64,000 nucleotides of DNA from Embleya sp040605455 (GTDB lineage Bacteria > Actinomycetota > Actinomycetes > Streptomycetales > Streptomycetaceae): contig NZ_JBEXCV010000024.1 in NCBI RefSeq assembly GCF_040605455.1, positions 12,937 to 76,936 of the forward strand, read 5' to 3'. A program made the translations under genes and the position numbers. Below the pieces are notes generated by a model. The model worked only from the letters and a program-made list of their open reading frames with translations, made no database searches and was not told the origin of the DNA. Shown one piece after another: positions 53,702 through 61,073 of the stretch. The first letter of the stretch is position 1. The number at the start of each line of letters is the position of its first letter.

Positions 53702-54808
53702 ATGCGCGCGATCCTGCACACCGCCACGGGCGCCGAGATCCGGGACGATGTCACCGTACGTGACCCGGAGGCCGGTGAGGTCCTGGTACGGATCGTCGCG
53801 ACCGGGGTCTGCCACAGCGACGTGAGCGTGCTGGAGGGCGTCATCGAGTGGCCCACGCCGTCCGTACTCGGGCACGAGGGCGCCGGCATCGTGGAGAAGG
53901 TCGGCGCGGGAGTCGGGTCGGTGGCACCCGGCGACCACGTGGTGATCACCACGATCGCGGCATGCGGGATGTGTCGGCACTGCCAGACCGGACACCCCAA
54001 CCGTTGTCGCCAGACGCTGGGCAACCGGGGCACGCCGTTCGCGATCGGCGACGAGCCGGTGTGGAACTTCGCCGGCGCGTCCACCTTCGCCGAGCTGACC
54101 CTGGTCAAGGAGATCCAGTGCGTGAGCATCCCCAAGGATGTGCCGCTGACCTCCGCGTGCCTGGTCCCGTGCGGCGTGGTCACCGGCGCGGGTGCGGTGC
54201 TCAACCGGGCGAACGTACTGCCCGGCCAGACCGCGGCCGTGATCGGCCTCGGCGGGGTCGGCCTGTCCGCCGTCCAGGCACTTCGGCTCAAGGGCGCCGG
54301 CCGCGTGGTCGGCATCGACACCGTGCCCGGCAAGTTCGAGTTGGCCGGCAAGTTCGGCGCGACCGACTTCGTCAAGTCCGGGAAGGGTGTGGACGTCGCG
54401 GACGAGATCCGCACCCTCTTCCCGTACAGCGACGAGGTCAAGGTCGGCGTCTTCGGCGCGGGCGGAGTGGACTGGATCTTCGAGTGCACCGGCATCCCGG
54501 CCGTACTGGAGAACGCCATGGAGGCGCTGGACTGGGGTGGCACGCTGGTCGCCGTCGGCCAGCCCGCGCAGACCGCGACCGCCAACATCCGGATCGCCAA
54601 CCTGCTCCAATGCGACCGGGGCATCCTGGGCACGCGCGCCGGCGGCGTGCGTCCGCACGAGGACATCCGGACGATCGTCGAGCTGTACCGCCAGGGCAAG
54701 TTCGACCTGGATGCCCTGGTTTCCAAGGTCTATCCGGCCGACGGCTTCCACGACGTGCTCGACGACATGCACAACGGACGGATCGCGCGCGGCGTCATCG
54801 CGTTCTGA
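53702..54808 (+). CDS. zinc-dependent alcohol dehydrogenase (MDR, class III-like / NDMA- or mycothiol-linked type)
   Basis: A 368-residue medium-chain dehydrogenase. Catalytic zinc ligands are C-H-S-D (VATGVCHSDV), GHEGAG and a later Cys; the structural zinc loop CGMCRHCQTGHPNRC is complete. The nucleotide-binding motif is GLGGVGLSAV. The sequence type is that of actinomycete NDMA-dependent alcohol dehydrogenases and S-hydroxymethylmycothiol dehydrogenases. ATG at 53702 has GAGGAGA seven bases upstream. It is followed after ~100 bases by a cyclase gene, so it likely oxidises an alcohol intermediate in a catabolic route. Confidence 0.92.
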   Translation: MRAILHTATGAEIRDDVTVRDPEAGEVLVRIVATGVCHSDVSVLEGVIEWPTPSVLGHEGAGIVEKVGAGVGSVAPGDHVVITTIAACGMCRHCQTGHPNRCRQTLGNRGTPFAIGDEPVWNFAGASTFAELTLVKEIQCVSIPKDVPLTSACLVPCGVVTGAGAVLNRANVLPGQTAAVIGLGGVGLSAVQALRLKGAGRVVGIDTVPGKFELAGKFGATDFVKSGKGVDVADEIRTLFPYSDEVKVGVFGAGGVDWIFECTGIPAVLENAMEALDWGGTLVAVGQPAQTATANIRIANLLQCDRGILGTRAGGVRPHEDIRTIVELYRQGKFDLDALVSKVYPADGFHDVLDDMHNGRIARGVIAF

Positions 54809-54912
54809 GGCCCGCCGGACCGGACCGCCCGGCCGGATCGCCGATCCGACCGGCCCGCCCGCCGGAAGCGGATCGCCGATCCGGCCGGCCGCCCGAGAGG
54901 ACCGCCCCACGC

Positions 54913-55866
54913 ATGACGGACGACACCCGATCCGGTACGGGCGCACCCGGGTCCGCATCCGCGCCCGCCGCCGGCAACTGGGGCCGCTGGGGCGGCGAGG
55001 ACGAACGCGGGGCGCTCAACCTGATCGAGCCCGCCGGCGTCCGGGACGCCGCGCACGAGATCCGGACCGGGCGGTCGTACTCGCTCGCCCTGCCCATCGT
55101 GCGCGACAACCAACCCGCCTTCGACTTCCGGGGCACACCGCAGCGGCTGACGCTCGTCAGTCAGACCGACGCGATGTACGAGGGGTTCGAGGGTGGCGAC
55201 GACGTCGGCTCGAACGAGGACGTGCTGATCATCCCGTCGCACAACCTCACGCACATGGACGCCCTGTGCCACGTGCAGGCCAAAGGGCGGTTCTACAACG
55301 GCTTCCCGGCCGACAGCTTCCGCTCGCACACCGGTGCCGGGCGCTGCGGGATCGACAAGCTCGGCGCGTTCGCGACCCGGGCGGTGCTGCTCGACCTGCC
55401 GCGCCACTTCGATACGCCGTACCTGGAGGGCGGATACAAGATCACCGGCGCCGACCTGGCCGGGTGCGCCGAGCAGCAGGGCGTCGAGGTGCGCTCCGGC
55501 GACGCGTTGCTGGTCCGCACCGGCTACCTGGACGAGTACCGGGCCACGGTCGCGGCGGGCCGCGAACCCTCGTTCGCGCAGCCCGGTCTGTCGCTCGACG
55601 CGGTGGAGTACATCCGCGCCCACGACATCAGCGTCGTCGGCGCGGACAACAGCGCGATCGAGTGCATTCCGTTCGACGATCGGTTTCTGTCGGTACACAT
55701 CGCGTTGCTCGTCGAATCCGGTGTCCCGCTTCTCGAACACCTGTGGTTGAGCGAGCTTGCCGAGGCGATGGCGGAAGCCGGCGCCTATTCGTGTCTGTTG
55801 TGTGTGGCCCCGCTTCCGGTCACGGGCGCGACAGGCAGCCCCATCAATCCGGTTGCCATTGTCTGA
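54913..55866 (+). CDS. cyclase-family (kynurenine formamidase-like) hydrolase
   Basis: A 317-residue metal-dependent hydrolase. The signature HNLTHMDALCHV (H-x-x-x-H-x-D...H) is the cyclase/KynB zinc site; GVEVRSGDALLVRTGYLDEY and SVVGADNSAIECIP are also family-typical. Members open amide or lactone rings. ATG at 54913 is preceded by GAGAGGA. The leader (54809-54912) contains two GGATC-gcc-GATCC palindromes at 54835 and 54870. Probably in one operon with the dehydrogenase. Confidence 0.9.
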   Translation: MTDDTRSGTGAPGSASAPAAGNWGRWGGEDERGALNLIEPAGVRDAAHEIRTGRSYSLALPIVRDNQPAFDFRGTPQRLTLVSQTDAMYEGFEGGDDVGSNEDVLIIPSHNLTHMDALCHVQAKGRFYNGFPADSFRSHTGAGRCGIDKLGAFATRAVLLDLPRHFDTPYLEGGYKITGADLAGCAEQQGVEVRSGDALLVRTGYLDEYRATVAAGREPSFAQPGLSLDAVEYIRAHDISVVGADNSAIECIPFDDRFLSVHIALLVESGVPLLEHLWLSELAEAMAEAGAYSCLLCVAPLPVTGATGSPINPVAIV

Positions 55867-55974
55867 TCGTCTGACGACTGACATAGTCCATGGGCAGGTC
55901 GTCTCGGTCTCGTTTCCTCCGTCGGGACCGAGGCGACCGCTTAGGCAGGCCGCTCGGCCGCGGATATCAATCAC

Positions 55975-55986
55975 GTGTGATCACAC
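55975..55986. promoter_or_regulatory. perfect 12-bp palindrome GTGTGATCACAC
   Basis: It lies between the cyclase stop and marR. The half site TGTGA is CRP/Fnr-like, but the N6 spacer of CRP sites is missing, so the factor is unknown. The rest of 55867-56151 holds no gene that I can support. Confidence 0.4.
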
Positions 55987-56151
55987 ATGATCGCGAGTGC
56001 GTCGCGTACCGCCGTGCACCGCAGACCCCGCCGCGCGGATCTTCCGGGATCCGAAGCCCCGTTCGCGCGCCCATCAATGGGACCTCTGGTCGTGTTGTGC
56101 GACGGGTTCGGAATGCGATCCGAGTTATGCACGTTATCGCACAGTATTAAA

Positions 56152-56177
56152 TTGACGCAGTCAAGGACTGCTATCAT
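56152..56177 (+). promoter_or_regulatory. marR promoter: operator TTGACGCAGTCAA and leaderless -10
   Basis: The perfect inverted repeat TTGAC-GCA-GTCAA (56152-56164) is followed by TATCAT (56172-56177), whose first base is exactly 12 bases before the GTG start at 56184. Transcription should begin at the start codon. The operator covers roughly -32 to -20 and overlaps a second small repeat (CAGTC-aag-GACTG), fitting autorepression. Confidence 0.6.
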
Positions 56178-56183
56178 GGTCGG

Positions 56184-56663
56184 GTGAACTCCACCGAAAA
56201 CGTCGAAGCGATCCAGCGGGCGCTGGAGGCCCTGCTTCGGCGCCACGCCAGCCGCCGAGTGTACGCGGGCCAGGCCGCCGCGGCGGGCGCGACCATCTCG
56301 CAGCCCGCCTATGTGCTGCTGCGCCGCATCGAGAAGCAAGGCCCGCTCCCGATGGGGGAGTTGGCGCGCATGACGAATATGGACCCGGGCGCCACCGCGC
56401 GCCAGGTGGGTCAACTGGAGCGGGAGGGCTACGTGCGGCGTTCGCCCAGCCCGGACGACGGGCGGGTCAGCCTCGTCTCGCTCACGCCGCGCGGCGACTC
56501 GGTCCGGCGCCGGCTCAACGACGTCATGGATCGGCGGATGAGCGAGATGCTCGACCGCTGGAGCGACACGGACCGCGAGACGTTCGCCACGCTGCTGCAA
56601 CGATTCGTCGAGGAGATGGCCCAGGGCGAGATTCCCGCAGCCGTCGAGGACCCCGCCGTCTGA
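56184..56663 (+). CDS. MarR-family transcriptional regulator
   Basis: A 159-residue winged-helix regulator. It contains QPAYVLLRRIEKQGPLPMGELARMTNMDPGATARQVGQLEREGYVRRSPSPDDGRVSLVSLTPRG, the full MarR recognition helix and wing, here split: helix around MGELARMTNMDPGATARQV and wing SPDDGRVSLVSL. The GTG start has no Shine-Dalgarno and a correctly placed -10 for a leaderless message. MarR proteins usually repress until an aromatic or acyl ligand binds. An inverted repeat of MarR type lies in its own promoter and at three metabolic promoters nearby. Confidence 0.93.
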   Translation: MNSTENVEAIQRALEALLRRHASRRVYAGQAAAAGATISQPAYVLLRRIEKQGPLPMGELARMTNMDPGATARQVGQLEREGYVRRSPSPDDGRVSLVSLTPRGDSVRRRLNDVMDRRMSEMLDRWSDTDRETFATLLQRFVEEMAQGEIPAAVEDPAV

Positions 56664-56726
56664 GCCGTCCGAGCGCGCGGTCGGCGCCTTCGGGCAAGGC
56701 GCCTGACTATTCGTCATACCCCAAAC

Positions 56727-56770
56727 TGCCAGGGCCTCTTGTCGACCGTCGTCGACAAGAGGCCCTGGCA
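56727..56770. terminator. very strong terminator hairpin after marR
   Basis: A perfect 20-bp stem (56727-56746 with 56751-56770) closed by a 4-base CGTC loop, 64 bases after the marR stop. No U-run; the size alone marks it as a terminator, probably bidirectional. Confidence 0.9.
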
Positions 56771-56977
56771 ATTGTGCGCATCACCCGCATCCACCACTGT
56801 GCGGCTCACCTGCACGGTCACCGATTTATCGGTGTCCTATCCCTTATCCGATTCGTGCCACGCCAAGCCGGAGAAGTTGAGGATTCCGCCGCCTGTCCGA
56901 CGCCGAATCCCGCCGCTCGACTTCACATTCGTAACCTCGACCGCCCGTTCCTGCGGCGATTGAGGGTGGGGATCGGC

Positions 56978-57331
56978 TCAGTCGGTGGCCTTGGGGTGGA
57001 CGCTACCCGCATAGGTGATCCAGGCGATGCCGTTGACGTCGTCGAGCAGATACCAGATGCGTCCGTCGCCGGTGACCTCGTATTGCCAACGTTCCAGTTC
57101 CTGGCCTTTGAAGGTGCAGATGCCGAGCTTTCCCTTGAGACGGTGCTGACGGTGGGGGTTGTCGACGGCGCGGGGGGCGGCTCGGATCTTCTCGGACGCG
57201 CGGCGCAGGTTGCCCGCCGCCTGGCGGCCCAAGTGCTCCCAGCCGTCGGCTGCCTCCGTGTTGGCGAAACGAAGGTCGTACTCGTCGCCGATAGGGGGTG
57301 GCGCGGCCCGGTCTCCGCGCTTTGGGCTCAC
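56978..57331 (-). CDS. RelE/ParE-like toxin of a type II TA module
   Basis: A 117-residue basic protein. The C-terminal GDGRIWYLLDDVNGIAWITYAGSVHPKATD is typical of actinomycete RelE-like toxins, as is LRRASEKIRAAP earlier. Expected action is ribosome-dependent mRNA cleavage or gyrase inhibition, which cannot be told apart here. GTG at 57331 overlaps the stop of the upstream antitoxin gene (GTGA), giving the usual antitoxin-first coupling. Confidence 0.82.
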   Translation of the reverse strand: MSPKRGDRAAPPPIGDEYDLRFANTEAADGWEHLGRQAAGNLRRASEKIRAAPRAVDNPHRQHRLKGKLGICTFKGQELERWQYEVTGDGRIWYLLDDVNGIAWITYAGSVHPKATD

Positions 57332-57801
57332 TCAGCAGCCTCGGGCATGGGGACCGATCCGAGGTCGCCATCCGGCTCGCGGGTGAGGATGTCGAGCAGC
57401 GCGGGATCAGCGTAGATCTCGGCGCTGTGCCGCCACTGGGTGAGTAGGAGCGCGATCGGGGCGAGGTTGTCCAGGGCCACCGCGCCGCGCGCCGTGTCCA
57501 CCAGTTCGGACAGCAGGGTGTCTATGTCATCGGCGGGCAGGAATGTGCTCCATGGCAGGGCCTCGGGCAGTACCTGGCGCAAGGCGGCGATGTTCTCGGT
57601 CCGCACCAGCCCGGCCAGCAGGCGTGAGGCGAAATCCATGACCGAGGTGTCTTGCTCCATCTGGTCGACGCGCATCAGGGCGAGATCTCCTGCATCGCGT
57701 CGCCGCAGTCGTAGCGCACGCACGGAATCCAGCCTGCGGGTGGTCGCGGCGGGGTGGTGGAGCAGCTCGCTGAAGGGCACGTCCTCATAAGCCGTTGGCA
57801 T
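57328..57801 (-). CDS. Phd-like antitoxin of the TA module
   Basis: A 157-residue acidic protein. The N-terminal FSELLHHPAATTRRLDSVRALRLRRRDAGDLALMRVDQ has the form of Phd/YefM-like prevent-host-death proteins of streptomycetes; the C-terminal half (LVDTARGAVALDNLAPIALLLTQWRHSAEIYADP) is helical and likely binds the toxin. ATG at 57801; the frame continues upstream as non-conserved sequence. The operon order antitoxin-toxin and the overlap support the assignment. Confidence 0.75.
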   Translation of the reverse strand: MPTAYEDVPFSELLHHPAATTRRLDSVRALRLRRRDAGDLALMRVDQMEQDTSVMDFASRLLAGLVRTENIAALRQVLPEALPWSTFLPADDIDTLLSELVDTARGAVALDNLAPIALLLTQWRHSAEIYADPALLDILTREPDGDLGSVPMPEAAE

Positions 57802-57878
57802 GACATCCACAGTAGCTCGGATGTTGGACTTCTGTGGTGAAGCGGACCCGATGCGACCGTGCATCCTCAAGCCCTGGT

Positions 57879-57912
57879 GCCCCGTGCCCTCCCATGCCGG
57901 AGGGCACGGGGC
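57879..57912. terminator. hairpin terminator upstream of the TA module
   Basis: A perfect 14-bp stem (57879-57892 with 57899-57912), loop CATGCC. It lies 59 bases beyond the stop of the minus-strand gene ending at 57971 and insulates the TA promoter from it. Confidence 0.8.
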
Positions 57913-57970
57913 CTTCAAAGCTTTCGGTCAGCCGCGTGGTAAGCGCTCGACCTCGTAGCTCCAGCGTGTG

Positions 57971-58420
57971 CTATTTCCCGGCTCGGAACGGAAGCGGAGG
58001 ATCCGTTCGATGCATTACCGGGCCCAGCCGGCAGTCGGCCCGCTCCAGGTCCGCCAGCAGCGCGAACCACGCGGGGCCGGTCGGTGGTTGGACGATCGCC
58101 AACGTGCCCTTGTCCACGGCCCACATCTCCATGAGCGTGCCATCGGGCCGCTTCGTCGCGTCTTTCGCCCCGACGTACGCAACGCGCCCGTGCAGTACCG
58201 GAGGAGGAGGTCGGAGAATGACCAAGTCTTGGACGTGGCAGACGAATTCGATGCCCGTCCGCAGGCGGAGGTAGACCTGACGACCCAGCACATCCATGAG
58301 TACGCCCTCACGACCCGAGTACGCGTCCCGACACCACGCGTGCCGGTAGCACTCGAAGAACGCGCGGCCCATGTCGAGGTCCTCCTGCGTACTCCCCGAA
58401 GGCCACTCCCGGGTGGTCAT
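57971..58420 (-). CDS. hypothetical protein of an unknown gene pair
   Basis: A 149-residue soluble protein (MTTREWPSGSTQEDLDMGRA; VLGRQVYLRLRTGIEFVCHVQDLVILRPPPP; TLMEMWAVDKGTLAIVQPPTGP). I recognise no family. ATG at 58420 overlaps the stop of the preceding small ORF (ATGA), which argues for translational coupling. A terminator follows its stop. The pair is divergent from the second XRE/DUF397 module and may be part of it. Confidence 0.7.
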   Translation of the reverse strand: MTTREWPSGSTQEDLDMGRAFFECYRHAWCRDAYSGREGVLMDVLGRQVYLRLRTGIEFVCHVQDLVILRPPPPVLHGRVAYVGAKDATKRPDGTLMEMWAVDKGTLAIVQPPTGPAWFALLADLERADCRLGPVMHRTDPPLPFRAGK

Positions 58421-58662
58421 CGCGTGCCCCGCCCGCCCGAGTGCAGCGCGCGAAACCGCACCGACAACCGCCAGGCCCGCCACAGCCGACGCGGACGCAG
58501 GCGCCCAAGCAGCGTCGGGCGCGGGGCGAGCGAGGGAGTGTCGACGCTCGACCCGTCGGCCGGCTTCCGGGCGGGCAGGTACAGCTGTTCGTGCTGCCGA
58601 TCGGTATCCACGGCCAATGCGCGAGCCGAGCTTCGTCGGGTCCATCCGATGCGATCTGTCAT
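58417..58662 (-). CDS. small basic hypothetical protein
   Basis: An 81-residue Arg-rich protein beginning MTDRIGWTRRSSARALAV and ending RFRALHSGGRGTR. No domain recognised. ATG at 58662 has AAAGGAC about ten bases upstream. Its stop overlaps the start of the next gene (ATGA). Moderate coding potential only; it could serve mainly as a coupling leader. Confidence 0.5.
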   Translation of the reverse strand: MTDRIGWTRRSSARALAVDTDRQHEQLYLPARKPADGSSVDTPSLAPRPTLLGRLRPRRLWRAWRLSVRFRALHSGGRGTR

Positions 58663-58693
58663 CGTGGTGACGTGTCCTTTCCAGTTGGGGCAC

Positions 58694-58735
58694 GCAGGGG
58701 GCGAGACGCTGTCCAGGCATTTCCTCGCCCCCTGC
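58694..58735 (-). other. 12-bp stem hairpin in the leader of the unknown gene pair
   Basis: A perfect stem (58694-58705 with 58724-58735), loop 18, 32 bases upstream of the ATG at 58662. It may be a leader attenuator or the 3' end of a small RNA. The rest of 58663-58987 is the divergent promoter region with the XRE gene and shows no gene. Confidence 0.45.
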
Positions 58736-58987
58736 CATCCATCTTTCGTCGTGCCGTCGTTCGACCACGGAACGAATGCGCCGACTCCCTCACCCCGCAC
58801 GGTCGGTCGGGGAGGGGGTTCGGGTTCAGCCTTGGCACACGCGGGAGTTCATCGCGCGCCGGAGTGACACTTTCGGTTGCAGTGGGTGGTGATTCGGCCA
58901 CTCTGTGGTCAAGGATCGGCCAATCGGCCTAGCCTTTGAAGAAGCCCACCGTTGCGGATGCAATTGGAACGAAAGAGGGGTACGCGC

Positions 58988-59839
58988 GTGCGATTCAGGG
59001 AGCGTCGGACCGATCCGACAAACGGATCACCGCGTCAACGCGTGGCCGCTCAGATTCGCGAGCACCGCATGCGAGCCGGCATGTCCGTAACGGAGTTGGC
59101 CGACGTCGTGGGCTACAGCAAGGCGTCGATGAGCCGCTTCGAGACCTGCGACAGTCCGGTTCCCGAAGAACTGTGCCCGAAGCTCGATGCCGCGTTCGGA
59201 ACGAACGGGCTGTTCACCGCTCTGTTCGAGATGCTGCGCGGCGTGCGGTTCCCGGATCGGTATTTGGAATACATGGGTCTGGAGAACGACGCCTTGGGCT
59301 TGAGGGAGTGGGCAGGGTTCCGTATTCCCGGGCTGCTCCAGACTCCGGCCTACGCGCGAGCGGTCTTTCGGGAAGCGGACCGGGGGGCAGCCGACGAAGA
59401 GATCGAAGCCCGTGTCGCTGCCCGGATGGGCCGACGCGCAATCTTCGACAGAACCCCGAGCCCGTACTTCACGGCGATCCTTGACGAGTCGGTCCTACGC
59501 CGCTGGATCGGAGGGCCGGTAGTCATGGCGGAACAACTCGCCGCCCTCTTGCCGATGATGGATCACGAGCACGGCACCGCCCGGGTACTGCCCCTCTGTC
59601 GTGGGGGACTTGGCCTGAGCGAGGCAACGCAGATCGTGATCGAGTTGGAGGATGGCACGTCGCTGATCTACGTGGAAGGCAGCGCGAGCGGGCAGATCGT
59701 CGAGGATCCGGACATCGTCACCACGCGCAAGCGGGCCTACGATCGGGTGAGTGCCTACGCCCTGTCCCCGAGGGAATCGGCAACCATGATCCGTGCGGCA
59801 ATCAAGGAGTACGAGGCATGCACACAACCCCCGACCTGA
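58988..59839 (+). CDS. second WhiJ-type XRE regulator (HTH plus DUF5753)
   Basis: A 283-residue regulator. The HTH region is RQRVAAQIREHRMRAGMSVTELADVVGYSKASMSRFET split over ~residues 14-52; DUF5753 follows with WAGFRIPGLLQTPAYARAV and a C-terminal RKRAYDRVSAYALSPRESATMI. GTG at 58988 is preceded by AAAGAGGGG. It overlaps its DUF397 partner by 22 bases. It is paralogous to the regulator at 16971 but clearly diverged, so the two modules should have separate targets. Confidence 0.92.
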   Translation: MRFRERRTDPTNGSPRQRVAAQIREHRMRAGMSVTELADVVGYSKASMSRFETCDSPVPEELCPKLDAAFGTNGLFTALFEMLRGVRFPDRYLEYMGLENDALGLREWAGFRIPGLLQTPAYARAVFREADRGAADEEIEARVAARMGRRAIFDRTPSPYFTAILDESVLRRWIGGPVVMAEQLAALLPMMDHEHGTARVLPLCRGGLGLSEATQIVIELEDGTSLIYVEGSASGQIVEDPDIVTTRKRAYDRVSAYALSPRESATMIRAAIKEYEACTQPPT

Positions 59840-60015
59840 GCGCCGCTGCCTGGCGTAAGTCGAGTTACAGCAACGACGATCAAGGTGCGTGCGTCGAGGT
59901 CTCCGACGACTTCCCCAGTGTCGTCCCCGTCCGAGACAGCAAGGACCCGAGCATCGGGTACCTGGTCGTGCCCGGCGCCTCCTGGGCTGCGCTCACGGCG
60001 TCGTTGCGCGGCTAA
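59818..60015 (+). CDS. DUF397 protein, partner of second XRE regulator
   Basis: A 65-residue protein of standard DUF397 size: AAWRKSSYSNDDQGACVEVS, VPVRDSKDPS and a C-terminal SWAALTASLRG. ATG at 59818 lies inside the XRE gene end with AAGGAG upstream. Standard partner of the XRE protein. Terminator immediately after. Confidence 0.93.
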   Translation: MHTTPDLSAAAWRKSSYSNDDQGACVEVSDDFPSVVPVRDSKDPSIGYLVVPGASWAALTASLRG

Positions 60016-60027
60016 GGCAAGTGCCCT

Positions 60028-60059
60028 GCCCCGTCGCCCGATTCGATGGGTGACGGGGC
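60028..60059. terminator. terminator after the second DUF397 gene
   Basis: A 12-bp stem with one G/T pair (60028-60039 with 60048-60059), loop 8, starting 13 bases after the DUF397 stop and 25 bases before the convergent SDR gene stop. Confidence 0.75.
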
Positions 60060-60083
60060 GTCGCATCGGGTGTGGTTCGGGCG

Positions 60084-60899
60084 TTACGCCAGGCCGGAGA
60101 AGTCGAGGTTGCCGACCGTCAGGCCGGCGTTGAAGCCGCCGTCCAGGTTGATGTTGACGCCGTTGAGGAAGCCGGACGCGTCCGAGCCCAGGAACGCGAG
60201 CGCGAGGGCGACGTCGCGGCCGGTGGCGAGTCGGCCGTTGCCCTGGGAGACGTTCCAGTCGATCACCTTGTCGGAGATCGTCTTGCGGAAGTCCGGCAGC
60301 AGCGGGGTGTCGATCGGCGACGGGCACACGCTGTTGATCCGCAGGCCCTTTGCGGAGGCCGTGCGGGCGTAGTGCATCGTGTAAACCTGGACGAGTTCCT
60401 TGCTGTAGCTGTAGGCGTCACTGCCGAGTTCGTTGCTCGCGAGCCATTCCTGCGCGGCGTCCCAGTCCTCGATCGCGATCAGTTGCTTGATCGCCTCCAG
60501 GTGGGACGGCCACGAAATGCCCGCGATCGACGCGGTGTTCACGATCGCCGCGCCCTCGGGCAGCGCTTCCTTGGCCACGAGCGCCTCGGTCAACCGGCGC
60601 AGCGAGAGGTAGTTGATCGCGAACACGGTGGGCGCGGGCAGGGTGCCGGCCACGCCCGCGTTGTTGAACAGGGCGTGCACCGGGCCCTCGATCGCGGCGA
60701 CGGCGGCGTCCACGGAGGCGGGGTCCGACAGGTCGGTCCGGATGAACGTCTGCGCCGACCCGGTCGGCTCCTTGAGGTCGAGCACGGTGACGTGCTCGGC
60801 GCCCTGCTCGGCCAACACCTCGACCAGGGCGGCCCCCACACCCGAGAAGCCCCCCGTAACGACAACGCGCTTGCCTTCGAACCCGAACGGGTTGGTCAT
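60084..60899 (-). CDS. short-chain dehydrogenase/reductase (3-alpha-hydroxysteroid-dehydrogenase-like)
   Basis: A 271-residue SDR. NAD(P)-binding TGGFSGVG, NNAGVAG, catalytic Ser in VNTASIAG and the YSYSK (Y-x3-K) pair are all present, along with NSVCPSPIDTPLL. The ~30-residue insert before the active Tyr (WPSHLEAIKQLIAIEDWDAAQEWLA) is typical of the coniferyl-alcohol/3-alpha-hydroxysteroid dehydrogenase branch. ATG start with a G-rich Shine-Dalgarno. It is divergent from the hydratase-LLM operon and shares its candidate operator family. Confidence 0.92.
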   Translation of the reverse strand: MTNPFGFEGKRVVVTGGFSGVGAALVEVLAEQGAEHVTVLDLKEPTGSAQTFIRTDLSDPASVDAAVAAIEGPVHALFNNAGVAGTLPAPTVFAINYLSLRRLTEALVAKEALPEGAAIVNTASIAGISWPSHLEAIKQLIAIEDWDAAQEWLASNELGSDAYSYSKELVQVYTMHYARTASAKGLRINSVCPSPIDTPLLPDFRKTISDKVIDWNVSQGNGRLATGRDVALALAFLGSDASGFLNGVNINLDGGFNAGLTVGNLDFSGLA

Positions 60900-60932
60900 G
60901 GTGAAGTCCCCCTCGTGACAGTGGTTGATCAG

Positions 60933-60962
60933 ACCCTAGGGATCGCTCCTTGATCTGGTCAA
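60933..60962 (-). promoter_or_regulatory. SDR promoter with overlapping candidate MarR operator
   Basis: Minus-strand TTGACC (60962-60957), an 18-base spacer and TAGGGT (60938-60933) give a start near 60926, 27 bases before the ATG. The 13-mer TTGATCTGGTCAA (plus strand, 60950-60962) covers the -35. Confidence 0.55.
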
Positions 60963-61038
60963 CAATCTGCTCCGCCGCCACCTCCGCGTCGGAAATCGAA
61001 GGCATCGTCGGGCCGGGTCGTCCGCCCGAAACTTTCGC

Positions 61039-61067
61039 TTGATCTTGTCAAGGAAGCGCCCTACTGT
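61039..61067 (+). promoter_or_regulatory. hydratase-LLM promoter: leaderless, with operator over the -35
   Basis: TTGATC (61039-61044), exactly 17 bases, then TACTGT (61062-61067). The first base of the -10 is 12 bases before the GTG at 61074, so the message should start at the codon. The operator-like TTGATCTTGTCAA occupies 61039-61051. Confidence 0.6.
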
Positions 61068-61073
61068 CCCAGA

